Part shown: positions 26,316-35,939 of the stretch, in pieces
Position numbering within the stretch: the first letter of the stretch is position 1
Layout of the letters: each line of letters starts with the position of its first letter
Assembly (NCBI RefSeq): GCF_029017505.1
Contig: NZ_JAQGEI010000037.1
Coordinates: 1 to 60,319, forward strand
Length of the DNA stretch: 60,319 bases
Reading direction: 5' to 3'
Origin: Sedimenticola hydrogenitrophicus
GTDB lineage: Bacteria > Pseudomonadota > Gammaproteobacteria > Chromatiales > Chromatiaceae
The notes under the pieces: generated by a model
What the model was told of the DNA's origin: nothing
The model's input: the letters and a program-made list of their open reading frames with translations, nothing else
Database searches by the model: none
Program-made: the position numbers and the translations under genes

Positions 26316-27266
26316 TTAAGACTTGTTGAGAATTTCCTGCAGCTTGGCCGCCAGCTCGGCCGGCTCGAATTTCGGCACATAGGCGTCGGCACCCACGCCC
26401 CGCCCCAACTCCTGATTGGCATCGGCGGAAAGCGAGGAGTGCATGATGACCGGTATGTCCGCCATTCGAGGATCCTGCTTGATGTTCTTGGTCAGGACAT
26501 AGCCGTCCATTTCCGGCATCTCCACGTCGGTGAGAATCACCTGTATGTAGTCACTGACCTTGCGGCCCGCGGCCTCGGCCCGGTCGGCCAGGTCTTTGAT
26601 CTTCTCCCACGCCTCGGCGCCGTTGGATGCGCTCAGGTGCTTGACACCGATATGGTTCAGGGTCCTGACGATCTGATCCCGGGCCACCGCGGAATCATCC
26701 GCAAACAGCACCGTCACGTCATCCCGGGCGATCTTCTCGATGCCTTCAAACAGCTCCTCGCCCTCGCCGAAGCCCGAGGTCTTGGCCAATACCATCTCCA
26801 CATCCATGATCATGACGATGCGCTTGTCGGCCAGCTCGGTCACCGCCGTGACCAGTCCGCCATGCCGCTGGGCCATCATATTGGGCGGGACCTTCACGTC
26901 CTCCCAGGCGAGCCGCACGATATTGTCCACCGAGTGCACCAGAAAGCCCTGCACGTTCTTGTTGTATTCGGTCACGATCAGGATACTGGGTTTCTCCTCG
27001 GAATTGACACCGCAGAATTTCGGCAGGTTGATAATCGGGATCATGTTGCCGCGCAGGCTCACCATGCCCTCCACCGAGGCTGGCATATCCGGTGCCCGGG
27101 TGATCTCCGGGATGTGCATCACTTCCCGCACCTTGAAGACATTGACTCCGAAAGTCTCCTCTCTTCCAGTGACCGTGTCGCGCCCCAGGCTGAACAACAG
27201 CACCTCCAGCCGATTGGTGCCTGCCAGTTGTGTGCGACTGTCTACAGAATCAATGAAATTTGCCAT
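26316..27266 (-). CDS. cheV: chemotaxis coupling protein CheV
   Basis: A 316-residue protein with an N-terminal CheW domain (about 15-165) and a C-terminal receiver domain (about 185-310). The receiver has the acidic pocket FADDS at 189-193 and phosphoacceptor D247 in LTDVEMPEMDG. It links chemoreceptors to CheA, and its phosphorylation is thought to tune adaptation. No other chemotaxis gene is in the window. Confidence 0.93.
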   Translation of the reverse strand: MANFIDSVDSRTQLAGTNRLEVLLFSLGRDTVTGREETFGVNVFKVREVMHIPEITRAPDMPASVEGMVSLRGNMIPIINLPKFCGVNSEEKPSILIVTEYNKNVQGFLVHSVDNIVRLAWEDVKVPPNMMAQRHGGLVTAVTELADKRIVMIMDVEMVLAKTSGFGEGEELFEGIEKIARDDVTVLFADDSAVARDQIVRTLNHIGVKHLSASNGAEAWEKIKDLADRAEAAGRKVSDYIQVILTDVEMPEMDGYVLTKNIKQDPRMADIPVIMHSSLSADANQELGRGVGADAYVPKFEPAELAAKLQEILNKS

Positions 27267-27630
27267 TACTTACCGCCGATCAATGGGTTGAAGTGCTTTG
27301 CTTAGTCGTGCCTAAAAGGCCCCTGGTTTTAAATCCAGATGGTTAACATAGCGGCCGCACGGCGGATTGCTTTAGTTGAATCTATTTCACCCCAACTGTA
27401 TTGCTTAACTCGTTGTTTTTACTCATAAATAACCAAGGTAATCCCCCGATTTTGCAGCTGACCCACCGGGCCGGCCGTGCCCGCCAGCGGCGCCCACGAG
27501 GCGCCCGATAACTGACACGGCAGGGGGATTTTGCGAACCAATGCGTTAAATTTTAACCTTGAATTGCCGCTATCTGGTTATCCTATGTATAAAGGAGACC
27601 ACCGTAGGCGATTAGCCGGTCAGGACAACC
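27267..27630. other. divergent intergenic region, promoters expected
   Basis: The region separates cheV from the large unknown gene and is AT-rich in its middle. It must hold both promoters. ttgaat followed by tatcct near 27553-27586 is a weak candidate for the plus strand. A ggccgtgcccgcc patch near 27475 resembles one near 19325. No gene, RNA or inverted repeat is convincing. Confidence 0.35.
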
Positions 27631-29427
27631 ATGGAACTATCTGCGCAGCAAGCAGCACTGCTGGAGAAATACGACCGTCAGGACGTGTTGGGGCTGATCC
27701 GTCTGGTCGATCAGCTCAAGAGCGCCCCTGACTATATGGCGACCTATCGGCGGCTGCTCGCGAAGGGCAAATTGTCATCCTCCTCGGTCAAGCAGGAGCA
27801 GCTGGCGGCCGCTCTGATCAGCGAACTGGAGGGTATCCTCAGGTCTAGCCCCGAGCGATCCATCCAGGCCAACTATTTCGAGATCGGCGAACAGCTCAAG
27901 AAAAAATTTGGCGAAGAGACCGCCAATATCTACCTGGCGTCGAAAATGCCGGACGATTTCCTCACCGCCATCCGCCAGAATCCGGAACATGGCGACAGCA
28001 AGAAACTCTCCGACGATCTGGTGGATGAGTACAAGAACGCCCTCATCCGCATCGAGAAAGGTCGTCGAACCATCTCTGAACTGCTACAACCCTACAGCAA
28101 TTTTCCGCTGAAAAACGCTACTATCCTCAATACCCAGTTCAACACCCTGCACAACCAGCTGCGGTCGAATTACAAGTATCTTTCGGTCAAACCCTACCTG
28201 ATGAAGGTCGTCCAGCTGATGCTGGGGGAAGTGCATAGCCCGGAGAACAGCCCGGCGGTGGAACCGGAACCGACGGAATTCAACCTGTTCCGGCACTACA
28301 AGTCGAGCGGCATCGAACCCACGCTGGCCACCCAGGTCTCGCTGCATCTGGCGTTCATGAACCTGATGAAGTACATCAAAAAGCACCAACTGCTGGCGGA
28401 TGAGGAGTACACGAAAATCGCCAGCCAGGTCACTTATGTGCTGCAATACAAGGGTTCCGAGAGCCTGTCGCCAAAGGCCCGCAAGGTATTCGACGAGCTG
28501 CTGGAACAGATCAACAGGGATGAACCGGCCATTCTCCGGAAACTGGCCGCCACCTTTGTCGATGAATACCTCTGCGCCGAGGAGCAGATGCGCATCCGCC
28601 ATCGGATGATCGAATCCGAACTGGCCTTCACCAACGAATTCCTGAAACAGGTTGCCCCCACCGCCGACAAGCTCTCGGAGGAGCATGGGGCCAAGGTCAA
28701 GATCGCCCTGGAGAAGCTGGTCTGCCTGAAGGAGGTGTTCGAACTCTCCACCCGGCAGATGCAGAATGCGGCCACCAAGCCGTTCGCCGAACTGGAGCGT
28801 GCCGCCCTCAGCATCTCCACCGCCCTGAGCCCGACCCAGCTGGCCAGCTGGATCAAGATCTATTCCATCCTCTTTTCCAATGCCACCCTGTTGTCACACA
28901 GCCGGGCCATCATGACCAAGGAGCGTGAAATCGAACTGGAAAAGATGCGCGGCCTGATTTCCGATCTCACCACCTACCACCTGATCCAGAATATCGCCCA
29001 ACTGAAGGTGGTGGTGGATCGCTCCATCCTGGTTCCCGATGACGAGAAAGTCTCCCAATTCAAACAGTTCAGTGACGTCCTGAAAATAAAACTGCAGGGT
29101 CTGATGGACCATGACAAACAGAAGGAGAAGTCGCTGCGGGAGATGATCGATGAACTGGTGTTCCTGAAGAACGAGTCGACCCAGTTCGTCATTGCCGAGA
29201 CCTTTGCCGGATTCCAGGATATCGTCGACGCCTTCAACTCCGGCGTCAGCGACTACTTCGTACGCGACAAAGAGGCGCTGCTGAAGGAGTCGCGCGCCCT
29301 GTATAACGAAATCTGCAATCAGTGTCTCAAGGGGGTCATCAAGCGCCCGATGCAGTTGCGACCTCATAAAGGTCACACGCCCGCGGTGGAGCGGAAACGC
29401 TCCTGGCTCGGCCGCCTCTTCTCCTAG
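27631..29427 (+). CDS. large helical cytoplasmic protein of unknown function
   Basis: 598 residues with no signal peptide or membrane helix. Composition and spacing suggest an almost wholly alpha-helical protein with heptad-like stretches (for example about 325-390 and 440-520). It ends in a basic tail (VERKRSWLGRLFS). No catalytic motif or known domain is recognised. ATG 27631 has AGGA 5 nt upstream. The next gene, a deacetylase, starts 126 bp downstream on the same strand, so the two may be cotranscribed. A role in secretion, motility or regulation cannot be inferred from sequence. Confidence 0.8.
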   Translation: MELSAQQAALLEKYDRQDVLGLIRLVDQLKSAPDYMATYRRLLAKGKLSSSSVKQEQLAAALISELEGILRSSPERSIQANYFEIGEQLKKKFGEETANIYLASKMPDDFLTAIRQNPEHGDSKKLSDDLVDEYKNALIRIEKGRRTISELLQPYSNFPLKNATILNTQFNTLHNQLRSNYKYLSVKPYLMKVVQLMLGEVHSPENSPAVEPEPTEFNLFRHYKSSGIEPTLATQVSLHLAFMNLMKYIKKHQLLADEEYTKIASQVTYVLQYKGSESLSPKARKVFDELLEQINRDEPAILRKLAATFVDEYLCAEEQMRIRHRMIESELAFTNEFLKQVAPTADKLSEEHGAKVKIALEKLVCLKEVFELSTRQMQNAATKPFAELERAALSISTALSPTQLASWIKIYSILFSNATLLSHSRAIMTKEREIELEKMRGLISDLTTYHLIQNIAQLKVVVDRSILVPDDEKVSQFKQFSDVLKIKLQGLMDHDKQKEKSLREMIDELVFLKNESTQFVIAETFAGFQDIVDAFNSGVSDYFVRDKEALLKESRALYNEICNQCLKGVIKRPMQLRPHKGHTPAVERKRSWLGRLFS

Positions 29428-29552
29428 CGATGCGCCGATGCCTGTGATCAGCGACAGCATTCCTCGCACCGGGCCGGCGACGGTTGCACGCCAGCCCGCG
29501 TGCCGCGCACTACCGGCCGCTTCTTCATCAACCGCCCTGCGAACGTGCCGCC

Positions 29553-30509
29553 ATGTATATCTATGCCGGTGAAGCACTTGCGCGCTATGGCTTCGGTGAG
29601 GGCCACCCGCTGGGGCCCGATCGCTTCAATGCCTTCTGGCAGGCCTTCCAGCGCTCGGACCTGGTCAAGCGCTCCACCATAAAGATGCCGGTGCAGGGAA
29701 CCGCCGAAGATGCACAGCTGTTCCATAGCGCCGAATATGTACGCCGCGTACGCCTGCTGTCCGAGCTGGGCGTGGGCATGCTGGACCTGGATACCCCCGT
29801 ATTCCCCGGGATATATGAAACCGCCCTGGTGGTGGTCGGCACGGTACTGGATGCGGTGAACGAAATCGTGCAGGGTCATACGACGGAGGCGTTCGTGCCC
29901 ATTGCCGGGCTGCATCATGCCAGCCGCACCGCCTCGGCCGGGTTCTGCGTATTCAACGACTGTGGGGTTGCCATCGAGGCGCTGCGCAGGCGGCACCGGA
30001 TCCACCGGATACTCTATATCGATATCGACGCCCACCATGCCGACGGTGTCTTTTATGCCTTTGAGCAGGACCCCGACCTGCTGTTCATCGATGTGCATGA
30101 GGATGGCCGCTACCTCTATCCGGGTACCGGCAGTGCGAACGAATGCGGCAGCGGCGCGGCGCGCGGCTCCAAACTGAACATCCCCCTGCCGCCCGGTGCG
30201 ACGGACGAGCTGTTTTTCAGCTACTGGCCGAAAATCGCCGGGTTCATGGAACGCCAGCGACCCGAATTCATCCTTCTGCAGTGTGGTGCCGACAGTCTGG
30301 CCGGTGATCCGATCACCCATCTGCAGTTCAGTGACCAGGTGCATTACCAGACGGCGAAACGCATCCACGACTACGCCCAAGCCACCTGCGGCGGACGGGT
30401 CCTGGCCCTGGGTGGCGGCGGCTACAACCGGGCGAATATCGCCAGCGCCTGGCTGCAGACCATTCGCGGCCTGCTACCGGGACAGGGCGCAAATTCGCCC
30501 GGCAGTTGA
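29553..30509 (+). CDS. AcuC-type histone deacetylase family protein
   Basis: A 318-residue zinc-dependent deacetylase of the arginase/HDAC fold. H121-H122 in GLHHASR, the zinc ligands D159 and H161 in DIDAHHADG, D247 in CGADSL, and GGGGY for the catalytic tyrosine are all present, so an active amidohydrolase is expected. Substrates could be acetylated proteins or small acetylamides. ATG 29553 (MYIYAGEALARYGFGEGHPLGP) matches family N-termini; an upstream ATG (29484) adds 23 unconserved residues. It follows the large unknown protein and precedes a glycogen-synthase-like gene. Confidence 0.88.
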   Translation: MYIYAGEALARYGFGEGHPLGPDRFNAFWQAFQRSDLVKRSTIKMPVQGTAEDAQLFHSAEYVRRVRLLSELGVGMLDLDTPVFPGIYETALVVVGTVLDAVNEIVQGHTTEAFVPIAGLHHASRTASAGFCVFNDCGVAIEALRRRHRIHRILYIDIDAHHADGVFYAFEQDPDLLFIDVHEDGRYLYPGTGSANECGSGAARGSKLNIPLPPGATDELFFSYWPKIAGFMERQRPEFILLQCGADSLAGDPITHLQFSDQVHYQTAKRIHDYAQATCGGRVLALGGGGYNRANIASAWLQTIRGLLPGQGANSPGS

Positions 30510-30666
30510 ATAATGTATATACTCCGGTACGTTATGATTTTGACCCGGGCACACGATCCGGTCGATAGCCATATTGATACACCATGACTCAGCGGAATGA
30601 CCATCACATGGGAACCATCCAGAGACGCCCTGCGCGGGTGAGCGGAATGCCGCCGCGTTGAATGTC

Positions 30667-32163
30667 ATGAGTAGCGACCCGTCACTTACCCCCCACCGGA
30701 TTCTCTTCGCATCGGGCGAGGCAGCAACACTGGCCGGCTGCAGTGATCTGGCCGAGTTCACCACCACCCTGACCACGACACTCGGCACCCTGGGGCATGA
30801 TATCCGTCTGGTCATGCCGGGTTATGCCGCTGTTCTTTCCCGGGCGGAAAGGCTTGTTCAGGTCTCCAGAATCCGCCTGCCGGGGAGTGGCCGGGAAGCG
30901 CGCATACTACAGGGCCGGCTGGACCGGAACGTCCCCCTCTATCTGGTGGATATCCCGGGCCAGTTCGATCAACTGCACCGCCCCGGTCGAGATGAAGCGG
31001 ACCCGGATGGCCTCGCGCCCGCCCTGAGCGGCGGGCTGTTCAGTCGCGTGGTTTCACTGATGGCGATCAATCAGGCGGGGCTCAGCTGGCAGCCGGAACT
31101 GCTGCACTGTAACGGTTGGCAGTCGGCGCTGGCCATTCCCCTGCTGGCGGGTGAATGGAGTCGCCCGGCAACCCTCTATACGCTGCATGACGCCGACCAC
31201 CAGAGCTTCCCGGGAGAACGGATCAGTGCCCTCTCGCTCCCGGTCGAACTGCTGAAATCCGGTGCCCTGGAGCTCGCGGGCCGCCTCTCGTTCGAAAAGG
31301 GGGCGGTACTGATGGCCGACGAGCTGGCACTGCCCAGCCCGGGATATGGCGCCGACCTCCTGGATGATCAATCGACCCATCCGTTGGCGGAGCCGTTGAA
31401 AAAACGCGCCGAGCGCCTGAGCGGCATCCCGTCGGGCATCGATTACCGGCGCTGGAATTCGACCACCGATCCCCATATCCAACAACACTATGACAGCTCG
31501 TCGTTCGAGCTGAAACGTTTCAACCGCCTGCACCTGCAGGCCGAACGGGAACTCCCGCTGGATGAGCACGGCCTGCTGATCGGCTATCACGCGACCAATC
31601 ACGGAGCCGCCGAGCATCAGCAGATCGCCGCGCTGCTGGCCGCCATCGATCCCGACCTGCCCCTGCACCTGCTGATTGCCGCCGGAGCAGCAGAACCGCC
31701 GCTCGAAGCGCTGCTCGAACTGGCCCGGCAGCGGCCGCATCAGCTCAGCCTGCAGCTGGCGACAGATGAGCCAGGTTGGCACCGGATCCTCGCCGCCAGC
31801 GACTGCCTGCTGTTGCCCGCCCGGCACTACCCCTCGGCATACCAGGCGCAGTGTGGCCTGGCCTACGGGACGGTGCCCATTGCCCACGCCACAGCCTCGA
31901 TGCGGGAGACCGTGACAGATGCCACGCCGGCCAATCTGCTGCATGGCGCCGCCAGCGGTTTTCTCTACCAACCGGCCACCGCCGAACAGTTGGCCGAGGT
32001 TATCGCCCGGGTCAGCGCATTCCATGCCAAGCCACCCATCTGGTGGCAGAAGCTGGCCCTGCAGGGCATGTCCCGCAGTTTTCCCGCAAGCGAAACCGCG
32101 CAGCACTATCTGCAGCGCTACCGTGCGGCAATTGATCATCCCGCCGCCAGTCTGCTCGCCTGA
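30667..32163 (+). CDS. glycogen-synthase-like protein lacking key catalytic residues
   Basis: A 498-residue protein with the GT5 glycogen synthase layout: an N-terminal Rossmann domain (HRILFASGEAATLAG), a HNL-like loop (TLYTLHDADHQSFPG), GIPSGIDYRRWN near 255, and a C-terminal domain. The N-terminal KTGGLADV motif is replaced by TLAGCSDL. The C-terminal PSRFEPCG motif with its catalytic Glu is replaced by PARHYPSAY. It is therefore probably not a working ADP-glucose glucosyltransferase, and a binding or regulatory role is possible. ATG 30667 is used; TTG 30658 is an alternative. No glgB, glgC or glgP is nearby. Confidence 0.75.
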   Translation: MSSDPSLTPHRILFASGEAATLAGCSDLAEFTTTLTTTLGTLGHDIRLVMPGYAAVLSRAERLVQVSRIRLPGSGREARILQGRLDRNVPLYLVDIPGQFDQLHRPGRDEADPDGLAPALSGGLFSRVVSLMAINQAGLSWQPELLHCNGWQSALAIPLLAGEWSRPATLYTLHDADHQSFPGERISALSLPVELLKSGALELAGRLSFEKGAVLMADELALPSPGYGADLLDDQSTHPLAEPLKKRAERLSGIPSGIDYRRWNSTTDPHIQQHYDSSSFELKRFNRLHLQAERELPLDEHGLLIGYHATNHGAAEHQQIAALLAAIDPDLPLHLLIAAGAAEPPLEALLELARQRPHQLSLQLATDEPGWHRILAASDCLLLPARHYPSAYQAQCGLAYGTVPIAHATASMRETVTDATPANLLHGAASGFLYQPATAEQLAEVIARVSAFHAKPPIWWQKLALQGMSRSFPASETAQHYLQRYRAAIDHPAASLLA

Positions 32164-32189
32164 GCAGCACGCCCCCGCCCACATCGCTG

Positions 32190-32222
32190 TAGCTTAGGTT
32201 GGGGTGAGGGACGAACCCCAAC
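32190..32222. repeat. partial copy of the taggttggggtgag repeat
   Basis: ttaggttggggtgagggacg followed by aaccccaac matches one arm of the repeat at 2981-3069. Confidence 0.55.
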
Positions 32223-32341
32223 AGACTTATCCGCGTTCATTCGCGGCGCCTATTTTTCCTGAGTACTGTTAAGTTGGATGGGTAATCAGGTAAATTTAAG
32301 TTGAACCCACTATCACAACGGAATCAGGGCGGTAATAGCAG

Positions 32342-33793
32342 ATGACAAGCTCCAATCTTCTGAAGAATCAAGCCTATATCAACGGCGAATGGGTGGCGGC
32401 CGACAACGGGCGCACCTTTGCCGTAACCAATCCCGCGGACAACAGTGAAATCACCCGGGTACCCGCGCTCGGCGGGGACGAGACCCGGCGCGCCATCGAG
32501 CTGGCGGAACATGCCTTCCGCGGCTGGCGCCAGCGCGCCGCCCAGGAGCGCAGCAACCTGCTGCGGCGCTGGTTCGAACTGATCATGGAGAATCAGGAGG
32601 CACTGGCCCAACTGCTGAGTCTGGAACAGGGCAAGCCGCTGGCGGAAAGTCGCGGCGAGATCGCCTATGGAGCCAGTTTTATCGAGTGGTTTGCCGAAGA
32701 GGCCAAACGGGTCTATGGTGATGTGATCCCCGCCCCCGCCGCCGACCGGCGCTTCGTGGTGATCAAACAGCCGATCGGCGTGGTGGCCGCGATCACCCCG
32801 TGGAATTTCCCCAACGCCATGATCACCCGCAAATGCGCCCCGGCCATGGCGGCCGGCTGCACGGTGGTGATCAAACCGGCACCGGACACGCCGCTCTCCG
32901 CCCTGGCATTGGCGGCACTGGCCGACGAGGCCGGGATACCGCCGGGGGTGTTCAACGTCCTGCCCACCGATGATGCGGCAGCCGTGGGCGCCGAGCTGAC
33001 CGGAAACCCTCTGGTACGCAAGCTCTCGTTCACCGGCTCCACCGCGGTCGGCAAGCTGCTCATGGCCCAGTGTGCCGGTACGGTTAAAAAGGTATCACTC
33101 GAATTGGGCGGCAACGCGCCCTTCCTGGTATTCGATGACGCTGATATCGATGCCGCCGTGGCCGGTGCGCTGGCCTCCAAATACCGCAATAGCGGCCAGA
33201 CCTGCGTCTGTACCAATCGCTTCCTGATCCAGGACAGCATCTATGATGAGTTCGCGGAAAAGCTGGCCAAGGCGGTCGAGGCACTGCAGGTTGGACCGGC
33301 ACTGACCAGCGATACCCAGCAGGGCCCGCTGATCAATCAGGCGGCGGTGGACAAGGTGCAGCGGCATGTGGACGACGCCATGGCCAAGGGCGCCAGACTG
33401 ATTACCGGCGGACAACCCCATGCCCTTGGCGGTACCTTCTATCAGCCGACCATCCTGGCCGACATCACCCGCAACATGCGCATCGCCAGCGAAGAGACCT
33501 TTGGACCGGTCGCCCCGCTGTTCAGATTCAAAACCGAGCAGGAGGCGATCGAACTGGCCAACGACACGCCGTTCGGACTGGCCGCCTACTTCTATGCCCG
33601 CGACATCGGCCGCGTCTGGCGGGTGGCGGAGGCCCTGGAGAGCGGCATGATCGGTATCAACGAGGGTATCATCTCCACCGCGGTGGCGCCGTTCGGCGGC
33701 GTCAAGGAGTCCGGCATCGGCCGCGAGGGCTCGCACTACGGCATGGAGGAGTTCATCGAGGTGAAGTACCTCTGCATGGGTGGCCTGGGGTAA
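32342..33793 (+). CDS. gabD: NAD(P)+-dependent succinate-semialdehyde dehydrogenase-type aldehyde dehydrogenase
   Basis: A 483-residue aldehyde dehydrogenase. Catalytic C288 (NSGQTCVC), the general-base Glu in LELGGNAPFLVFDDADI, the NAD-binding TPWNFPNAM and FTGSTAVGK segments, and the C-terminal PFGGVKESGIGREGS match GabD. Succinate semialdehyde to succinate is the likely reaction, though related aldehydes cannot be excluded. No gabT lies beside it. The ribosome site is weak (agggcgg). Transcription converges with the MscS-type gene 26 bp away. Confidence 0.9.
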   Translation: MTSSNLLKNQAYINGEWVAADNGRTFAVTNPADNSEITRVPALGGDETRRAIELAEHAFRGWRQRAAQERSNLLRRWFELIMENQEALAQLLSLEQGKPLAESRGEIAYGASFIEWFAEEAKRVYGDVIPAPAADRRFVVIKQPIGVVAAITPWNFPNAMITRKCAPAMAAGCTVVIKPAPDTPLSALALAALADEAGIPPGVFNVLPTDDAAAVGAELTGNPLVRKLSFTGSTAVGKLLMAQCAGTVKKVSLELGGNAPFLVFDDADIDAAVAGALASKYRNSGQTCVCTNRFLIQDSIYDEFAEKLAKAVEALQVGPALTSDTQQGPLINQAAVDKVQRHVDDAMAKGARLITGGQPHALGGTFYQPTILADITRNMRIASEETFGPVAPLFRFKTEQEAIELANDTPFGLAAYFYARDIGRVWRVAEALESGMIGINEGIISTAVAPFGGVKESGIGREGSHYGMEEFIEVKYLCMGGLG

Positions 33794-33818
33794 ATCCGCG
33801 AACCGATGCAGCTGGGAG

Positions 33819-35552
33819 TCAGACCGGCGGAAATGTGACTGGCGGCGGCTTGACACCGATCCCGGTGGACTCGGCAACCACGGCAACCGCCTCCTGGCGG
33901 CCCAGGTCGAAGGCGCAGGTCTGCGCCAGCGGCTGCCCGGTTTGGGGCGCGGTCTCTTCCGAACGCATATACAGTGTCTGGGTGGGAAACGCGAACTCGA
34001 CACCCAGCCGTTTCGCCAGGCGCAGGATATCCAACATAAAGCGATGGCGTTCGCGCAACTCAGTGTTCCATTCCGGGGTCTCCCAGAACACATAGAGCAG
34101 CACATTCAGCGACGAGGCGGCGAACTCGTTAAGATAGACCTGGTAGTAGTCCTTGCGCATATAGGGGTGCTGGCGAATCAGCTCACGCACCCCTTCACAG
34201 AAGGCCTCGATCCGGTCCGGCGGCGTATCGTAGGTAAGCGAGAGTTTGCAGGAGAGGCGGCGATAGCGCCGTTCCCCCATATTGTCGACATCGGCGGTGA
34301 TGAATTTTGAATTGGGCACCGTCACCAGCGAGTTGTAGAAGGTGCGGATCCGGGTACTCCTGAAACCGATGCGCTCCACCGATCCCTCCACCCCACCGAT
34401 GATAATCCAGTCCCCCACGCTGAAGGTGCGGTCCATCAGCACGGTGACGGAACCGAACAGGTTCTGCACCATGTCTTTGGCCGCCAGTGCAAAGGCCAGA
34501 CCGCCCAGTCCCAGGCCGGCCAGCAGGCTCGATACATCCACATTGACGTTGTCGGCAATGAACACGAAGCCGATCACCGTGACAAAGATCTTCAGGCTGC
34601 GCGGAATCAGCGGGACCAGGGCGTCGTCCAGTTTGCTTTCGGTGAGGGACGCCCGGCGCAGCAGATAGATCGCGACGATATCGACCAGCCGGTAGGCGGC
34701 CCAGACACCCGACAGGCTGGCGAGAAACTTGACCGCCAGCAGCAGCACCAGCAGGGACTCCTCACCCAATCCGAGCAGAGTGATACCGATCCACCAGATG
34801 ACCGCCATCAGCATCAGGCCGAGCGGGCGCAGCACCTGATCCGACAGCGCCCTGAACTCACTGCTGCCGCTGCGCCTCTTCCAATGGCGCACCAGGCTTC
34901 GCAACACCAGGGAGAGCAGTTTATCGGCGACCACACCCAGCAGGATGATGATGAAGATCCCGAGCCACTGCCAGTTTTCCAGCAGAAAATCCTTCTGCTT
35001 GAAACGCTCGGGGATCTGCTGCCGCAGGCGCAGATTCCAGGGCAGATACTCGGTATCGGTCCCGTTGATCCGCTTCGCCTGCGACAGTTCATCCAGTATC
35101 AGCGGCAGCCGTTGGATACCCTCACGTGCGAACAGCCAGCGTCCGTCTTCCATGCGGCCAATGCGGATGCTACCGTTTTCGTAGCGGGCAAACAGGTAGG
35201 GGTCACCGGTACGGGCGGCCGGGATCTTGCGGGTGTCGACCAACCGGGTCCGGTCCATCACCTCCAGCAGCATCCAGGCGAGGTCGCGGCCTCGCTCACG
35301 ACGAACCAGCGGACTGATGGCGGACAGGTCGAGGGTGGTGACCGCATCGTCGATGCGCTGCGGCTCTCCCCGCTTGATATCGTTCATGGCATGGAGAAAG
35401 GTCTCCATGGTGGCGCGTGGGGAGATGAGGGTCTCTGGCGGTGGCTCCGTCCTGGTTTCCGTGTCGCCCTGAACCGGGCCGTTTTCCTGACCCAGGACCG
35501 CAGGGGAAAGGCTCGACAACAGCAATAGCATTGGCAACAACAGACGCCACAT
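33819..35552 (-). CDS. mechanosensitive channel of the MscS family with long N-terminal extension
   Basis: A 577-residue membrane protein. A signal peptide (MWRLLLPMLLLLSSLSPAVLG) leads into a periplasmic domain of about 150 residues. Several membrane helices follow, with the pore-lining MscS helix LLAGLGLGGLAFALAAKDMVQNLFGS near 345-370, then the cytoplasmic beta domain (GDWIIIGGVEGSVERIGFRST). It should open under membrane tension to release solutes on osmotic downshock. The size resembles YnaI/YbdG-like paralogues more than MscS itself. Confidence 0.9.
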   Translation of the reverse strand: MWRLLLPMLLLLSSLSPAVLGQENGPVQGDTETRTEPPPETLISPRATMETFLHAMNDIKRGEPQRIDDAVTTLDLSAISPLVRRERGRDLAWMLLEVMDRTRLVDTRKIPAARTGDPYLFARYENGSIRIGRMEDGRWLFAREGIQRLPLILDELSQAKRINGTDTEYLPWNLRLRQQIPERFKQKDFLLENWQWLGIFIIILLGVVADKLLSLVLRSLVRHWKRRSGSSEFRALSDQVLRPLGLMLMAVIWWIGITLLGLGEESLLVLLLAVKFLASLSGVWAAYRLVDIVAIYLLRRASLTESKLDDALVPLIPRSLKIFVTVIGFVFIADNVNVDVSSLLAGLGLGGLAFALAAKDMVQNLFGSVTVLMDRTFSVGDWIIIGGVEGSVERIGFRSTRIRTFYNSLVTVPNSKFITADVDNMGERRYRRLSCKLSLTYDTPPDRIEAFCEGVRELIRQHPYMRKDYYQVYLNEFAASSLNVLLYVFWETPEWNTELRERHRFMLDILRLAKRLGVEFAFPTQTLYMRSEETAPQTGQPLAQTCAFDLGRQEAVAVVAESTGIGVKPPPVTFPPV

Positions 35553-35669
35553 GATAAACCGGCTCCTTTAATTCCGCTCACACAAACAGGGGTGAAGTCT
35601 ACCTGTCCGGACCGAGGGTGTCTAAAAAACGGCAGCGGGGTGAGTGAGGTGATCGGGCAGAACGTCTAG

Positions 35670-35939
35670 GAGCCTGTCGGATTTAACACTGACCTACTGC
35701 GGAAAAGCCGAATTTGGCCATATTTTCCGATCTTTCCCGTTAAATAGGTCCACTATTCCATCCTTAGGTCCGTAAACGGTGCATCCCTGCACCACTGCTC
35801 GCCTCGAAAGATCAAAAAATCTGGCTCATTCAATCGCCGGGAGCGATTGAAGTGCAAACCCGAAGGGGTGAAGCACAGGGATGTGCGGAACAAATCGGCT
35901 TTCCCTCGCTACGGTCGGTCAAACCCGACAAGCTCCTAG
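35670..35939. repeat. family E inverted-repeat element, long form, with a family B insert
   Basis: The left end aggagcctgtcgg pairs imperfectly with the right end cccgacaagctcct. A short form (37621-37672) shares both ends and the adjacent ctactgcgg. A reversed family B segment (35758-35803) lies inside. The right end forms the stop codon of panC. With it, the gap 35553-35935 holds no gene. Confidence 0.75.

Noticed and set aside
27531-27731. A 66-codon frame overlapping the start of the 598-residue gene
   Set aside because: It has no ribosome site and overlaps in another frame the well-supported start at 27631.
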